A stretch of 60,121 bases of DNA from Saprospiraceae bacterium (GTDB lineage: Bacteria; Bacteroidota; Bacteroidia; Chitinophagales; Saprospiraceae), in assembly GCA_020436935.1 (NCBI GenBank), contig JAGQWX010000030.1:1-60121 (forward strand), read 5' to 3'. This document shows positions 33,277 through 43,615 of this stretch, one piece after another (position 1 is the stretch's first letter; each line of letters starts with the position of its first letter). The position numbers and the translations under genes were made by a program. A model generated the notes under the pieces. The model had not been told where the DNA came from. It was given only the letters and a program-made list of their open reading frames with translations, and did not search any database.

Positions 33277-34914
33277 CTACTTTTCCATAGGTATTTTATC
33301 AATATCAAAGCTGCTGAATGCGGCATTCAGTTTTTTCGATCCTAATGCATATACACCAGCTTTTGCCCCTACCCACTTGCCTTCTTTTGCAAGCAATGGT
33401 TCGCCCAGATCGTAGAATTGCTCGCCATCAAAACTATATTGGAATTGGCAGGATGCTTTCGGCAGCTCAGTACTCTTGCGACTTGCTTCCTTGACTACCA
33501 CCCGAAAATACGCGTGATTTTGTGGCACTGAAATCTCACTTACTATTTCTTCCGGTTTTCCTTTGTCGGCCTGATGGCATTTATACAAAACAATTTGGTA
33601 TTTCCTGGCACTTATCTTTTTCAAAGAAATTCTGGAATAATCCAAGCCAAAAACGATAAGTCCAACCTCGTCACCTTTCTCGCCGCCTTGTATGGATACT
33701 TCTGTTGTAGCAGCAAATTGAGGTGCAGGAAATTTTTGCATCAACAGATTGGGCATCATCCACAAATTTTGCAAAGGTGGATGCCCCAAACCCTTCAAAA
33801 CCAATTTCCCCTGCTTTTGCTCATACCAATCTGATGATGGATTGGCTTGCCATTGCCATTGAAGCCCAGGTTGATCACCTTCAAAATTGTCACTGGTCTG
33901 TGGCACGAGTGTTGATTTCCCTTTGATGGGCTTTTCGTGTATGATTAAGGGTTCTCCGATACCATTCTCGTCGATGTCTTTGCCGATCACAGGCCAATCC
34001 TCTTGCCAGGTCATCGGCTCCAAAAGTACTACCCTGCCATAAGTACCTTTGTCCTGAAAATGGACGAACCAATCCGTGCCCGAAGGTGTATCTACCCATG
34101 CCCCCTGATGTGGTCCATTTATGACTGTGCTCCCTTGTTCGAGGACAATTTTATCTTCGTATGGGCCGTAGATGTTTTTCGACCTTAAAACCGTTTGCCA
34201 GCCGGTAGCTACTCCACCAGCAGGTGTAAAGATGTAATAATAACCGTTCCTCTTGTAAAGCTTTGGCCCTTCACAGGTCGGATGGTCTTTCTGACCGTTG
34301 AAAACCAAAGTTGATGTTCCAAGGATTTCTTCTCCGTCGGGGCTCATTTCATTGATGAGCAATATACTTTTCACCCCTGATCGGCTATTGGCATAGGCAT
34401 GAACCAGATAAGCCTTGCCGTCATCATCCCATAGTGGACAACAATCTATCCATCCAACGACCTTCTTGATCAATTTGAGGGGAGTCCATGGACCAGCTGC
34501 ATTTTTGGCCTTGGTCATATATACCCCTCTGTCAGGATCACCAAAGTAAATAAAAAATTCACCATTGTGATATCGGATGCTCGGCGCCCAAATAGCATCA
34601 CCGTGATGAGGAACCGCAAAGCTTACATCCGGGTATTCTTGACAGGCATGACCTATGATTTCCCAATTGACCAAATCCCGTGAATGCAAAATGGGCAAAC
34701 CCGGAAAATTGCTGAAGCTGGATGAAACCATATAAAAATCCTCTCCTACTCTGACCACATCAGGATCAGAATAGTCGGCATGAATGATGGGATTTCTGTA
34801 AATATCGGCACTGATATTGGGATCATAAACCGCCTTTTGTCCATATAAGACGCTGGAGATCACTACCCCGTAAATAATCGCAAGAATTAATCGTATACAC
34901 CTGATTTTACCCAT
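33277..34914 (-). CDS. GH43 family glycoside hydrolase (arabinofuranosidase/xylosidase type)
   Basis: The 545-residue protein has a signal peptide and an N-terminal five-bladed beta-propeller of GH43. The active-site residues are in place: the base in NPIIHADYSDPDV (Asp50), the modulator in GWIDCCPLWDDDG (Asp157) and the acid in TCEGPKLYK (Glu215). A C-terminal beta-sandwich (about residues 350-540, with FEGDQPGLQWQWQANPSS... and AAFSSFD) resembles the GH43_C2 accessory domain. It probably trims arabinose or xylose side chains from pectic polymers. It follows the beta-helix lipoprotein gene in the SusC operon, 63 bp downstream. Confidence 0.88.
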   Translation of the reverse strand: MGKIRCIRLILAIIYGVVISSVLYGQKAVYDPNISADIYRNPIIHADYSDPDVVRVGEDFYMVSSSFSNFPGLPILHSRDLVNWEIIGHACQEYPDVSFAVPHHGDAIWAPSIRYHNGEFFIYFGDPDRGVYMTKAKNAAGPWTPLKLIKKVVGWIDCCPLWDDDGKAYLVHAYANSRSGVKSILLINEMSPDGEEILGTSTLVFNGQKDHPTCEGPKLYKRNGYYYIFTPAGGVATGWQTVLRSKNIYGPYEDKIVLEQGSTVINGPHQGAWVDTPSGTDWFVHFQDKGTYGRVVLLEPMTWQEDWPVIGKDIDENGIGEPLIIHEKPIKGKSTLVPQTSDNFEGDQPGLQWQWQANPSSDWYEQKQGKLVLKGLGHPPLQNLWMMPNLLMQKFPAPQFAATTEVSIQGGEKGDEVGLIVFGLDYSRISLKKISARKYQIVLYKCHQADKGKPEEIVSEISVPQNHAYFRVVVKEASRKSTELPKASCQFQYSFDGEQFYDLGEPLLAKEGKWVGAKAGVYALGSKKLNAAFSSFDIDKIPMEK

Positions 34915-34977
34915 ATGTCATAAAAAAATGTGGCGCAGTAAGAGTTACCAGCGCCATTCAATTCACATCAATTAAAC

Positions 34978-36639
34978 TTATAACTTAGCTCTCCATCTTG
35001 GATCGCCTGAATCAAATTTTCCTGCAAATCCGGCGTCCTTAAAGTTGAAAATCCCATCTGCAGGCAATTGCCAAAGAGAAGATGCGTCTTTGTTATATGT
35101 AGCGGGTGGAAATCCAGCCATTCCGGTTCCTTCCACAACAGCAAAGTCTGCAGTTGCCCATGTATTTGTAATAGAAAGACTGGTATTTTTCAAACCCTCT
35201 CTATTGAAGGCCACTGCCTTATCACCTGACATTGCCACATCCCAGCCATGTCCAAAAATGGAATTAGAAATAGTGAGCCCATTGACTACATTGTTTCTTC
35301 CATCTCCACCTCTGAATCTAAATGTCTGCTGACCAGCCTGGGTAAAGTCATTGAATGTACATGCATCGATGACAAAACTTTGGATGTTTTGGCGCGATGT
35401 CACAAAAATGGTCATTTGATAAAATGTAGAATTCGTGAATGAAACATTGTCAATTGATGCCTTTCCATCACCATCTGTGTCAGTGGTAAACACACCATAA
35501 TTTCCCAGGTTGTGGACAATGCTGTTATCAATGGTAAAGTTATTGACAAAACAGTCTGACCTGATCCTTAGAATGCCTCTTAGAGAAGTAACCTCACAAT
35601 TCAAAAATTTCAAATCTTTGATAACCGTTTTATCTCCGCTATGACTTGGGTTGAATACATAATCACCTCCAGGATCCTCTCCTATAAAAATCAAATCTTG
35701 AAATACCACATGATCTATTTGTGATCCTTTTGCAATTTTCCAATCACTTGTAGTAAACAATGACGCCCTTTCTTCAATCAGACCATAGGCTCCAACGATG
35801 GTGATCGATTTGCTCAATTCGCTCGTTGGAACATTGTACCTCACTCCCTTTTTGAGTAAAAATACAGCACCATCTGCTGCACCGTCAATCACATTTTTCA
35901 AGGCGTCCGGATCATCTGAATCACTCAGATTGACGACATTGGCGCCGTTGGGGTCAATGCCAGCTACCAAGGTGGTATAATCCACCCATCCCCTCAAAGT
36001 AGAACCGCTATAGATGGCTACCTGGTAGGACGTCGAGGGAGTCAGACCATCGATGATCACTTCTCCTGCTTCATTTTCTTCTGAGTTTACCGGGTATGAT
36101 GCCAGAGGAGACTTCAACTTCACATCTTCTTTGGTAAATATTTTCACCCCGCTGATCGCTGCTCCAGATGGCACCCATCTAACTCTGGCCTTGGTATCTG
36201 TGACATCATAGGCTCTCGGCAATAATTGGATCGATGGAAATCTTTGTGTTCTTACTGATCCAAGATCAGCAAGCTTACTGTCAAATTCTGCATTGGATGC
36301 ATTGGCCATAGCCCTAACCTGATAAAGCGTATTGTACAGTAGATCATCACCCAGTACGGCACTGTTCAGTAATACATAATTGGTATCCACAGTAACGCTG
36401 TATTCTACTGTCGCAAATTCATCCTGACTTACTTCGATGGTATAAGATTCGGCTTCTCTGATGTTGGCAAGATTCACAATGATGACATTGCCTTCTGCCG
36501 TGAGGTCCTCGTTGAGGACTGGTCTGAAAAGTCTGGTTTTCTCATAAATCTGCTCTTCTTTTTCACACCCCGACAAGATGGCAATTCCTGCAACAAGTGC
36601 GAAGGCAAACTGCCATTTTATATTTCTAATATTTTGCAT
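34978..36639 (-). CDS. Beta-helix surface lipoprotein (DUF5123/DUF4957-like), SusE position
   Basis: From the ATG at 36639 the protein is 553 residues. It begins with a lipoprotein signal (AGIAILSGC). Two fibronectin-like domains follow (about residues 30-200, with EAESYTIEVSQDEF and TKARVRWVPSGA). After them comes a parallel beta-helix without visible lyase catalytic residues (DHVVFQDLIFIGED, IKDLKFLNCEVTSLRGILRI, FTIDNSIVHNLGNYGVF, VNGLTISNSIFGHG). It lies directly after SusD (18 bp), where SusE/SusF glycan-binding lipoproteins usually are. It probably binds pectic chains at the cell surface. Enzyme activity cannot be excluded. Confidence 0.78.
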   Translation of the reverse strand: MQNIRNIKWQFAFALVAGIAILSGCEKEEQIYEKTRLFRPVLNEDLTAEGNVIIVNLANIREAESYTIEVSQDEFATVEYSVTVDTNYVLLNSAVLGDDLLYNTLYQVRAMANASNAEFDSKLADLGSVRTQRFPSIQLLPRAYDVTDTKARVRWVPSGAAISGVKIFTKEDVKLKSPLASYPVNSEENEAGEVIIDGLTPSTSYQVAIYSGSTLRGWVDYTTLVAGIDPNGANVVNLSDSDDPDALKNVIDGAADGAVFLLKKGVRYNVPTSELSKSITIVGAYGLIEERASLFTTSDWKIAKGSQIDHVVFQDLIFIGEDPGGDYVFNPSHSGDKTVIKDLKFLNCEVTSLRGILRIRSDCFVNNFTIDNSIVHNLGNYGVFTTDTDGDGKASIDNVSFTNSTFYQMTIFVTSRQNIQSFVIDACTFNDFTQAGQQTFRFRGGDGRNNVVNGLTISNSIFGHGWDVAMSGDKAVAFNREGLKNTSLSITNTWATADFAVVEGTGMAGFPPATYNKDASSLWQLPADGIFNFKDAGFAGKFDSGDPRWRAKL

Positions 36640-36657
36640 GCTTATGAACATTTAAGA

Positions 36658-38475
36658 TTAATTAAATAGGTAACCTGCATTATCAAGTTTACCCTGACTG
36701 GCCGAAACTGCCTCTTGTGGAATCGGGAATATATACCGCGCAACTCCAGGTTTTGGACCGTTGAAATATGGATCCCAGTCTTTGGTCACCCACTGTTGAT
36801 AATCCTGGGTTGTCTCATTCCACATATCGAGAACAAACTTTACCCCTGTCCAGGATTCATCAGGAATGGTTTCGAGCCTCTTATTTGGGTTGAGGATTAC
36901 AAAATTGCCAGATGCATCCCTTTTCCAATACATATAATCCGGCAGGTCGGCATACTCACCTACCCCACTCCGCACGTCATCGACCATTTGCTTCAGCGTC
37001 TCTACTGTTTCTTTCATCTTCTCAGAATAAATACCCCATCTGATGAGCTCGTATTTTCTGATCATTTCTCCTCCAAATTCCCAGGCCCTCTCATCGACAA
37101 TGGCGTCGAAAAACGCATCCTTGCTGCCTGAGTGATCCGCAATATATTTGTCAACCTGAGTGGCCCAGTCAGCCTCATTAAATGCACGTTGTCTAACCCT
37201 GGTGAGTGCATTTTTTGCAAGATCAGTGGGACCATTCAATTCATTTTCTGCTTCTGCCAGCATCAGTAATACATCGGCATATCTCATCATTGGCCAGTTG
37301 ATACCTGTTCCTTTTGCTGAGTTTTGACCTGGAGGATTGTCGAGATAATACCTGGACCATTTGCCTTGTGCTATGTTGGTAGATCCTCTGACAAACTCTT
37401 GTTCAAAATTGGTATTGACCTGGAATAAGCCACACGTTACGTCTCTCCTCTTATCCGATTCATTGAATGAAAAATAATAGGAAGGAGGCATGGCCATGTA
37501 GTTATTTCCAGAACCATAGGCGTGTGTTGCAGTTGCTCCACCTGTTACAGTGATACCGATGTTCCAACCCACATCACCATTGCCCAGAGCAAATGGTACC
37601 TCAAACAATATCTCAGAATTTACTGTAGTAATAAATTTGCACTGATTAAGAAATATTTGTCGGAAGTCACGTGGCAACTCTCTATCTTTTAATGAAATAA
37701 GCTTTTGAGCATAGTCTTTTGCGATCTGATAGTAATCTCTGTAATCTGCAGCCCTGTCGATGTTCATATCAGGTTTCAAAAAGTACCCCCCTCGTTGTAA
37801 CGCAATTCTCGATATTAATCCAAGCGTAAACTCCCTGGTGACCTGCTCTGTCCCAAAAGGACACTGGTCAGCCCAAAGCATCAATTCTTCAACATTCATC
37901 ATGTCTTCAATAACCTGACTGAGTATCACATTTCTATCCTCTCTAGGCAAGAAAAAGTCATTTCCTGCTTTTGGAGCCTGCCTTACATTGGGCACGTCAC
38001 CAAAATAGAAGGTAAGCATACTGTACCAATAAGCCCTGAGTGTATAAGCTTCTCCAAGCAGATGTCCCATCATTCTTTTGGTCTGCACTTCAGAAGATTC
38101 CAGTCCGCCACTCGCTTCAATACCTTCAATGGCAATATTAGCGTCTCTGATGGCAGTGTAGGCAGCATTCCAAAACTGCCTGAGATCGCCGTTGGTAGGG
38201 AGGGCGTCCAGGTTCCATATCTGATATCTGTCACTGCTGCTGGTCCATCCACTTTGGTGCTCTATATCTGTATTACCGGTCATATTGTTGGAAAGTCTCG
38301 ATCTGAAACCATCAACTCCAAACTGTACATATATGGCATTGACTCCACGGCGTGCATCATCTATATTTGAAAAAACATAATTGGTATCAAAGGTTGAAAT
38401 GGATTCCGGCTCCAGGAAATCGTTGCACGAAACCATCAAAAGCAAGCTTGCGAATAGTATTATTTTATTTCTCAT
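36658..38475 (-). CDS. SusD/RagB-like outer membrane lipoprotein
   Basis: The 605-residue protein has a lipoprotein signal (LFASLLLMVSC, Cys17) and SusD landmarks: NDFLEPESISTFDTNYVFSNIDDARRGVNAIY, RQFWNAAYTAIRDANIAIEGI, AYTLRAYWYSMLTFYFGDVP, WPMMRYADVLLMLAEAENELNG and a C-terminal IFPIPQEAVSASQGKLDNAGY. It should sit on the surface and hand oligogalacturonides to the SusC channel encoded 22 bp upstream. Confidence 0.95.
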   Translation of the reverse strand: MRNKIILFASLLLMVSCNDFLEPESISTFDTNYVFSNIDDARRGVNAIYVQFGVDGFRSRLSNNMTGNTDIEHQSGWTSSSDRYQIWNLDALPTNGDLRQFWNAAYTAIRDANIAIEGIEASGGLESSEVQTKRMMGHLLGEAYTLRAYWYSMLTFYFGDVPNVRQAPKAGNDFFLPREDRNVILSQVIEDMMNVEELMLWADQCPFGTEQVTREFTLGLISRIALQRGGYFLKPDMNIDRAADYRDYYQIAKDYAQKLISLKDRELPRDFRQIFLNQCKFITTVNSEILFEVPFALGNGDVGWNIGITVTGGATATHAYGSGNNYMAMPPSYYFSFNESDKRRDVTCGLFQVNTNFEQEFVRGSTNIAQGKWSRYYLDNPPGQNSAKGTGINWPMMRYADVLLMLAEAENELNGPTDLAKNALTRVRQRAFNEADWATQVDKYIADHSGSKDAFFDAIVDERAWEFGGEMIRKYELIRWGIYSEKMKETVETLKQMVDDVRSGVGEYADLPDYMYWKRDASGNFVILNPNKRLETIPDESWTGVKFVLDMWNETTQDYQQWVTKDWDPYFNGPKPGVARYIFPIPQEAVSASQGKLDNAGYLFN

Positions 38476-38497
38476 TTAATTTGCTTTACGGTAATGA

Positions 38498-41400
38498 TTA
38501 AAATGTGACGTTGACCCCAAGAGTATATCCTCTGCTTCTTGGAAAAGATGAATAGTCAACTCCGGGCGTGAGTGCAGAATATGCGCCTCTTCCTGTACTT
38601 ACCTCCGGATCATATCCGGTGTATTTGGTCCACAGCTTTAAATTGGTTCCTGTAGCATAAACCCTCAATTGTTTGATGCCAATTTTTGAAAGTGCTGTTT
38701 TAGGCAAAGTATATCCAACATTGAGGTTGTTCAATCTGATGAATGATCCATCTTCAACAGCCCAGGAATGAATCACTGCCTGAGCAACGCCATAACTGGC
38801 ATGTGACCAAATGGTTTTGTCTGCATTCAATTGAGCCAATTGATCCAAATCTGTAACAATTTCTCCCGGTGTTCCTGTGTAGGTTCCATCGATGTCCAAA
38901 TAAGTAAATCGATTGTCCAAAGCCATGGTCTCCAATAAGTTACCGTATGTTACTCTTCTGAATTGGTTGTATTGTATTTTTCCGGTATTGTATACATCGT
39001 TGCCATAAGACCAGTTGAAGAAAGCACTGGCATCAAAGCCTTTCCATATGGCATTGATACCAAATCCTCCCTGTGCGATAGGTAAGGCATTTCCAATGAC
39101 TTGTCTGTCATTGCTGTTGATGAGCCCGTCTCCATTGAGGTCTTTCAATTTCAAAAATCCTGGTCTGATTCTGTTGTTTCCTACTGTGGCTCCCGAGTTG
39201 GGAACTCCATCATTCAATGTATATGTGTCTGATACCGGGTCATAGGATGCAAAATCTGATGGCTTATAGAAACCATCTGTTACATATCCATAAATGTCTC
39301 CCAGTTTCCCACCGACTTCAAGATAATAATCGTCTCTGTCCTTGAGATCTGTACTCGCCCAGTTGGATTGGAAAAACCTGGAGTCTGTTCCGTCCAATTC
39401 TACGATTTCAGCAACGTTCCTGCCTACATTGAAGTTGGCAGACAATAAAAATTCCTTTTTTTCTACGATGGAGGCATTCAATGAAAGCTCTACCCCTTTG
39501 TTGGAAGTGCTGCCAATATTGTCCCACTGGGTGGAGAAACCTGTGTTGGAAGGAATTGCCGATTGGAGCAACAAATCTTTCGTTGTATTTTGATAAATGT
39601 CAAAACTACCTGTCAACCTATTCTTCAGGAAGCCAAAATCCAAACCGAGGTTGCGGTTGATGGTAGTCTCCCACACCAAATCAGGATTGTAAAGTGTTGA
39701 TCCGGATGGGGTGTAATATGTATTGTCAAAGTTTCCGAATCCCGGCCCTCTCAGTGTTGATCCTCTGAACAACAATTGTGTTGCTGTAGCATCAATCCTG
39801 TCATTTCCGGTTTCTCCATAACTCACTCTCAATTTCAGATCATTGACCCAGTCCGCATCTCTGAGGAAAGACTCGTCTTTGACCTTCCAGCCAAGGGCAA
39901 CAGCCGGGAAAAAGCCCAGCCTGTTTTCTCGTGAAAACTTGCTCGAAGCATCTCCTCTGAGTGTTAGGGTTGCCAGATATCTGTCTTTGAACCTGTAATC
40001 CAGTCTACCAAATCCAGACACCCTGTTAGAAGGTGTAAAATCTGCAGTTTCCAGTCGGTCTGTCCTACCAAATGTCATATTTGCAAACAACTCCTCTGGA
40101 GTGATCGACAATCTGAAATCTTCTGATCTTATAAAGGCAGATTTTCCTGTTGTGGAATAAATTTCGTGACCAAGCAAAACATCAAGAGCGTGGTCTCCAA
40201 AATTTGCGAGTCTATAATTCAAGGTATTCAGCCATCTGTATGAAGTACTTAATGTATTGGTTCTTTCACCCAATGGCAGGTTGCCTCCATTGTTGAATGA
40301 TTCTCCGGTAAGAGGTCCATAAAACCTTAAATTTTCCTGGAAGCCTCTAGACGTTGTAAAGGTTGATTTTACGCTGAGGTTATCAAGGATGTCATAATTC
40401 AATGCACCATTGAGGATATAATCATTGGATACTCTGTTTCTCCAGTCTTGTTTTGCCAACTCAAGTGGATTTACAAGGCTTTTCACAAACTGTCCAAAAT
40501 CATCATTGGGATCCACATTGGCTATGTCAATGTCCAGCTCATCTGCCAAACCATTGACTGGTCTGGTTTGTACTGCGTCTTTGATGCCCAACTGTGCATT
40601 TCCTGACGTACCGGCACCATCAACAATGGTATTGGTTATCCTTGCAGTACCTGTAAATGTTAACTTTTTGGAAAGGCTTTGGTCCAATTTGAAATTGATC
40701 ACATTCCTTTTAAAACCATTATTGATCAACAAACCTGCGTCATTGTTATTTGTAAATGAAAGACTCATTTTGGTTTTATCCGTACCACCGCTGATGCTTA
40801 CATTGTGGTACTGTGAAGGAGTAGCGTTACCAAATAGTTCGTCCTGCCAGTCTGTTGGTCTTTTATTTTTGTACAATTCGAGGTCATCATACACACCAAA
40901 AAAGCGTTCAAAGTTCCTGGTGGCTGCGTCTGAAGTCAACCGGGCATATTCATAGTTTGCCAGTGTAAATTCATATGGGCTCAATACCTCATACTTTCTA
41001 TCGGAAGGAAGGTATTTGGCCTGATAAAATCCATTGTAAGAAACAGAAATAGTGCCTGCTTTTGGTCTTTTTGTAGTAATAACGACAACTCCATTGGACG
41101 CTTGAGCTCCATAAATAGCAGTTGCCGCAGCATCTTTAAGTACATTGATGCTTTCAATGTCACTTGGAGGCACATCTCTGATACTGTTGACAATAAAACC
41201 ATCTACCACAAAGAGTGGTGAGTTGTCCTGGGTAATCGAACCTCCTCCTCTGACCCTTATTACAACTTCGGCATCAGGGGAACCATCAGTAGTCAAAACA
41301 TTGACTCCCGGCAATCTTCCAGTCATGGCCTGGGCTGCGTCGGCAATAGGTATCTTTGACAATTCCTTGGCTCCAAGAGAGGCTACAGATCCAGTCAAAT

Positions 41401-41743
41401 CGTCTTTCCTTACTGCCCCGTAACCATAATCTACAACAACTACTTCGTCCAAAAGATTGGCATCTTCTGCCATTTGCAAGTCAATAGATGTTCTCCCCGC
41501 AACTTCAATTTCTTCAGTGCGCATACCGATAAAAGAAAAAACAAGCGTAGAATTTGAAGATGCATTGATGTCATACATGCCATCGACATCGGTGATAACA
41601 CCCTGATCTGTTCCTTTGATCAGAATCGTTACCCCCGGCAATCCATCTCCGGTCGAATCTGTAACTTTTCCTGTAATCTTGCTCTGTGCGACGACAATGC
41701 CACATATGAGCAAGAACATGAAAACCAATAAATTTTTGATCAT
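38498..41743 (-). CDS. SusC/RagA-type TonB-linked outer membrane protein
   Basis: From the ATG at 41743 (MIKNLLVFMFLLICGIVVAQ signal) the protein is 1081 residues. A longer frame to 41863 adds 40 non-signal residues. It has a carboxypeptidase-like N-domain (ITGKVTDSTGDGLPGVTILIKGTDQGVITDVDGMYDI), a TonB-box region (LLDEVVVVDYGYGAVRKDDLTGSVASL), a plug (VIRVRGGGSITQDNSPLFVVDGFIV) and a large barrel ending SRGYTLGVNVTF. It imports oligosaccharides using TonB energy. It is the first gene of the SusC-SusD-lipoprotein-GH43 operon, with a LacI-type operator about 140 bp upstream. Confidence 0.95.
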   Translation of the reverse strand: MIKNLLVFMFLLICGIVVAQSKITGKVTDSTGDGLPGVTILIKGTDQGVITDVDGMYDINASSNSTLVFSFIGMRTEEIEVAGRTSIDLQMAEDANLLDEVVVVDYGYGAVRKDDLTGSVASLGAKELSKIPIADAAQAMTGRLPGVNVLTTDGSPDAEVVIRVRGGGSITQDNSPLFVVDGFIVNSIRDVPPSDIESINVLKDAAATAIYGAQASNGVVVITTKRPKAGTISVSYNGFYQAKYLPSDRKYEVLSPYEFTLANYEYARLTSDAATRNFERFFGVYDDLELYKNKRPTDWQDELFGNATPSQYHNVSISGGTDKTKMSLSFTNNNDAGLLINNGFKRNVINFKLDQSLSKKLTFTGTARITNTIVDGAGTSGNAQLGIKDAVQTRPVNGLADELDIDIANVDPNDDFGQFVKSLVNPLELAKQDWRNRVSNDYILNGALNYDILDNLSVKSTFTTSRGFQENLRFYGPLTGESFNNGGNLPLGERTNTLSTSYRWLNTLNYRLANFGDHALDVLLGHEIYSTTGKSAFIRSEDFRLSITPEELFANMTFGRTDRLETADFTPSNRVSGFGRLDYRFKDRYLATLTLRGDASSKFSRENRLGFFPAVALGWKVKDESFLRDADWVNDLKLRVSYGETGNDRIDATATQLLFRGSTLRGPGFGNFDNTYYTPSGSTLYNPDLVWETTINRNLGLDFGFLKNRLTGSFDIYQNTTKDLLLQSAIPSNTGFSTQWDNIGSTSNKGVELSLNASIVEKKEFLLSANFNVGRNVAEIVELDGTDSRFFQSNWASTDLKDRDDYYLEVGGKLGDIYGYVTDGFYKPSDFASYDPVSDTYTLNDGVPNSGATVGNNRIRPGFLKLKDLNGDGLINSNDRQVIGNALPIAQGGFGINAIWKGFDASAFFNWSYGNDVYNTGKIQYNQFRRVTYGNLLETMALDNRFTYLDIDGTYTGTPGEIVTDLDQLAQLNADKTIWSHASYGVAQAVIHSWAVEDGSFIRLNNLNVGYTLPKTALSKIGIKQLRVYATGTNLKLWTKYTGYDPEVSTGRGAYSALTPGVDYSSFPRSRGYTLGVNVTF

Positions 41744-42140
41744 GTGAGAATTATTTTTAATATAGAATATCAAAAAATTAAATTCCCTAAAAGGTGGGTG
41801 TGGTCTAATCTTTTGATTTGAATCATTACAATGATAAACCATATAACTATGGCAAGCCAGCAAATAGGCAGATATTTTTACGCAAACGTTGCCGGTCCTT
41901 GTTCAGGATGAGTTATCTCATATAAATGAGCGTGGATCATGCTGTAAATCATTATCATACAATAAAATAGCGTAAGAAATACAGTTATAAACATGCCGTG
42001 ATTTATTGCATATTTAAATAGAATCCTTAAAAAAGACCGTCAAATTCTTTGATTTTCAGACCATTCTCCAAGCAAAAACGCTTGACTTCTCTACCCGTAT
42101 CACCTACCCAAAAAGGGAAAATCCTGATTAGAAATAAAAC
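41744..42140. other. Intergenic region upstream of susC
   Basis: These 400 bp separate the susC start from the terminator of the uronate operon. They contain the operator at 41880-41895 and must contain the susC promoter. No certain -7 box was found. The remaining sequence is AT-rich without a gene. Confidence 0.5.
41880..41895. promoter_or_regulatory. LacI-type operator upstream of susC
   Basis: ACGCAAACGTTGCCGG, a pseudo-palindrome centred on AACGTT, lies about 137 bp before the susC ATG. On the minus strand it reads CCGGCAACGTTTGCGT followed by an AT-rich AAAAATAT stretch. The 54222 site shows the same arrangement, with AAATATAA after it. Confidence 0.7.
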
Positions 42141-42175
42141 AAAAAGGTGCTGTCCAAAGTGAATTGAACAACACC
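42141..42175 (-). terminator. Terminator at the end of the galacturonate operon
   Basis: On the minus strand GGTGTTGTTC (42175-42166) pairs with GGACAGCACC (42155-42146) with two G-U pairs, followed by TTTTTGTTTTATTTC. It lies 20 bp after the exuT stop codon and separates this operon from susC. Confidence 0.75.
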
Positions 42176-42195
42176 ATTTATATTTGAAATTATAC

Positions 42196-43551
42196 TTAAA
42201 TTTTGACGAGTTTGTGTCTTGGCACAAGAGCTTTCATTGCTGCCCAGGCTATCACATAAGCTACAGCACAAATGGCAAACATGATGGTGTAACCGGTTTC
42301 AAGATGTCCCAATGCCTTGAAATGATCGAAGAGATAACCACCCAATTTGGTGATGATCACACCTCCAATACCGCCGGCCATACCTCCCATTCCTACAACA
42401 CTGCCAACTGCCTTTTTGGGAAACATGTCAGAAACAGTAGTGAAAAGGTTTGCACTCCAGGCCTGGTGAGCGGCTGTGCCAATTCCTATCAATAATACAG
42501 GTAACCACATGGAAATACCTCCAAGGGGCTGAGCGAGCAAAACCACCAATGGGATAATGGCAATCATAATCATGGCTCTCATCCTTGCCTGATAAACAGG
42601 CATGCCCTTATTGATGAAATACATAGGGAACCATCCTCCCCAGACACTGCCTATCATAGTGATAGAATACAATACCGTTAGAGGTAAGGTCAATTCCAAT
42701 TTTTCCAATCCGTAGGCATTTTTGAGATATGCCGGGAGCCAAAAAAGGAAAAACCACCACACTCCATCAGTCAGGAACTTGCCCAGAATAAATGACCAGG
42801 TCTGCCTAAATTTGATCAATTGCGTCCAGGTTACTCGTTTGGTGTCTTCATCCACCACCTCATCTGGTTCGTCATCCTTCCTGATATAAGCCAATTCAGC
42901 GGCACTCAATCGCTTTTGATGATCTGGTTTATCGTAGAAAATGATCCAAAAAAACAACCAAACAAAACCAATTACTCCAATGACAATAAATGCAGCTTCC
43001 CATCCCCATTTTGATTCGATCCATGGAACAGAAAGTGGTGCAAGAACAGCACCGATGTTCGCTCCTGAATTAAAGATACCTGTAGCATAGGACCGTTCTC
43101 TTTTGGGAAAATATTCTGCAGTCGCCTTAATTGCTGCCGGAAAGTTACCGGCTTCACCGATGGCGAGTACAGCTCTTGAAACAATAAAGCCCAGCACAGA
43201 TACGGGAACTGCAGCCAGTCCAATCCATCCCAGGGTCTTGATCAAAACATTTCCCATTGGAATGGCCCAGGCATGCAACATTGCTCCAAGAGACCATAGA
43301 ACGATGGCCCATATGTAGCCTTTTTTTGTACCAATTTTGTCAATGAATTTTCCTGCAAACAACAAAGCAACGGCGTAGGTAAATTGAAATGCCGCAGCAA
43401 TATTGGCATAGTTGCTATTGGTCCATCCAAATTTTTCTTCCAGCGTGGGCTGCAACAAACTCAGCACCTGCCTGTCAAGATAATTGATGGTGGTTGCGAA
43501 AAACAGCAAAGCACAGATGGTCCACCTGTATTTTCCAATAGTACTACTCAT
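42196..43551 (-). CDS. exuT: MFS hexuronate transporter (ExuT-like)
   Basis: The 451-residue protein has the 12-helix MFS pattern and the ExuT family N-terminus (RWTICALLFFATTINYLDRQVLSLLQPTLEEKFGWTNSNYANI), AGKFIDKIGTKKGYIWAIVLWSLGAMLHAWA, and GIFNSGANIGAVLAPLSVPWI. It would carry galacturonate or glucuronate with protons across the inner membrane. It is the last gene of the eight-gene operon that starts at 53957, so transport is encoded downstream of the catabolic enzymes. A terminator follows. Confidence 0.92.
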   Translation of the reverse strand: MSSTIGKYRWTICALLFFATTINYLDRQVLSLLQPTLEEKFGWTNSNYANIAAAFQFTYAVALLFAGKFIDKIGTKKGYIWAIVLWSLGAMLHAWAIPMGNVLIKTLGWIGLAAVPVSVLGFIVSRAVLAIGEAGNFPAAIKATAEYFPKRERSYATGIFNSGANIGAVLAPLSVPWIESKWGWEAAFIVIGVIGFVWLFFWIIFYDKPDHQKRLSAAELAYIRKDDEPDEVVDEDTKRVTWTQLIKFRQTWSFILGKFLTDGVWWFFLFWLPAYLKNAYGLEKLELTLPLTVLYSITMIGSVWGGWFPMYFINKGMPVYQARMRAMIMIAIIPLVVLLAQPLGGISMWLPVLLIGIGTAAHQAWSANLFTTVSDMFPKKAVGSVVGMGGMAGGIGGVIITKLGGYLFDHFKALGHLETGYTIMFAICAVAYVIAWAAMKALVPRHKLVKI

Positions 43552-43615
43552 ATTGATTAACGATTTAAAATTTCAAAATTCCGTCCTTTGGATCGGTAAT
43601 ATATGAAAAAGGGTT

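Noticed and set aside
42027-42227. A 66-residue minus-strand frame upstream of susC
   Set aside because: It overlaps the uronate-operon terminator and part of exuT, and its sequence shows no recognisable domain.
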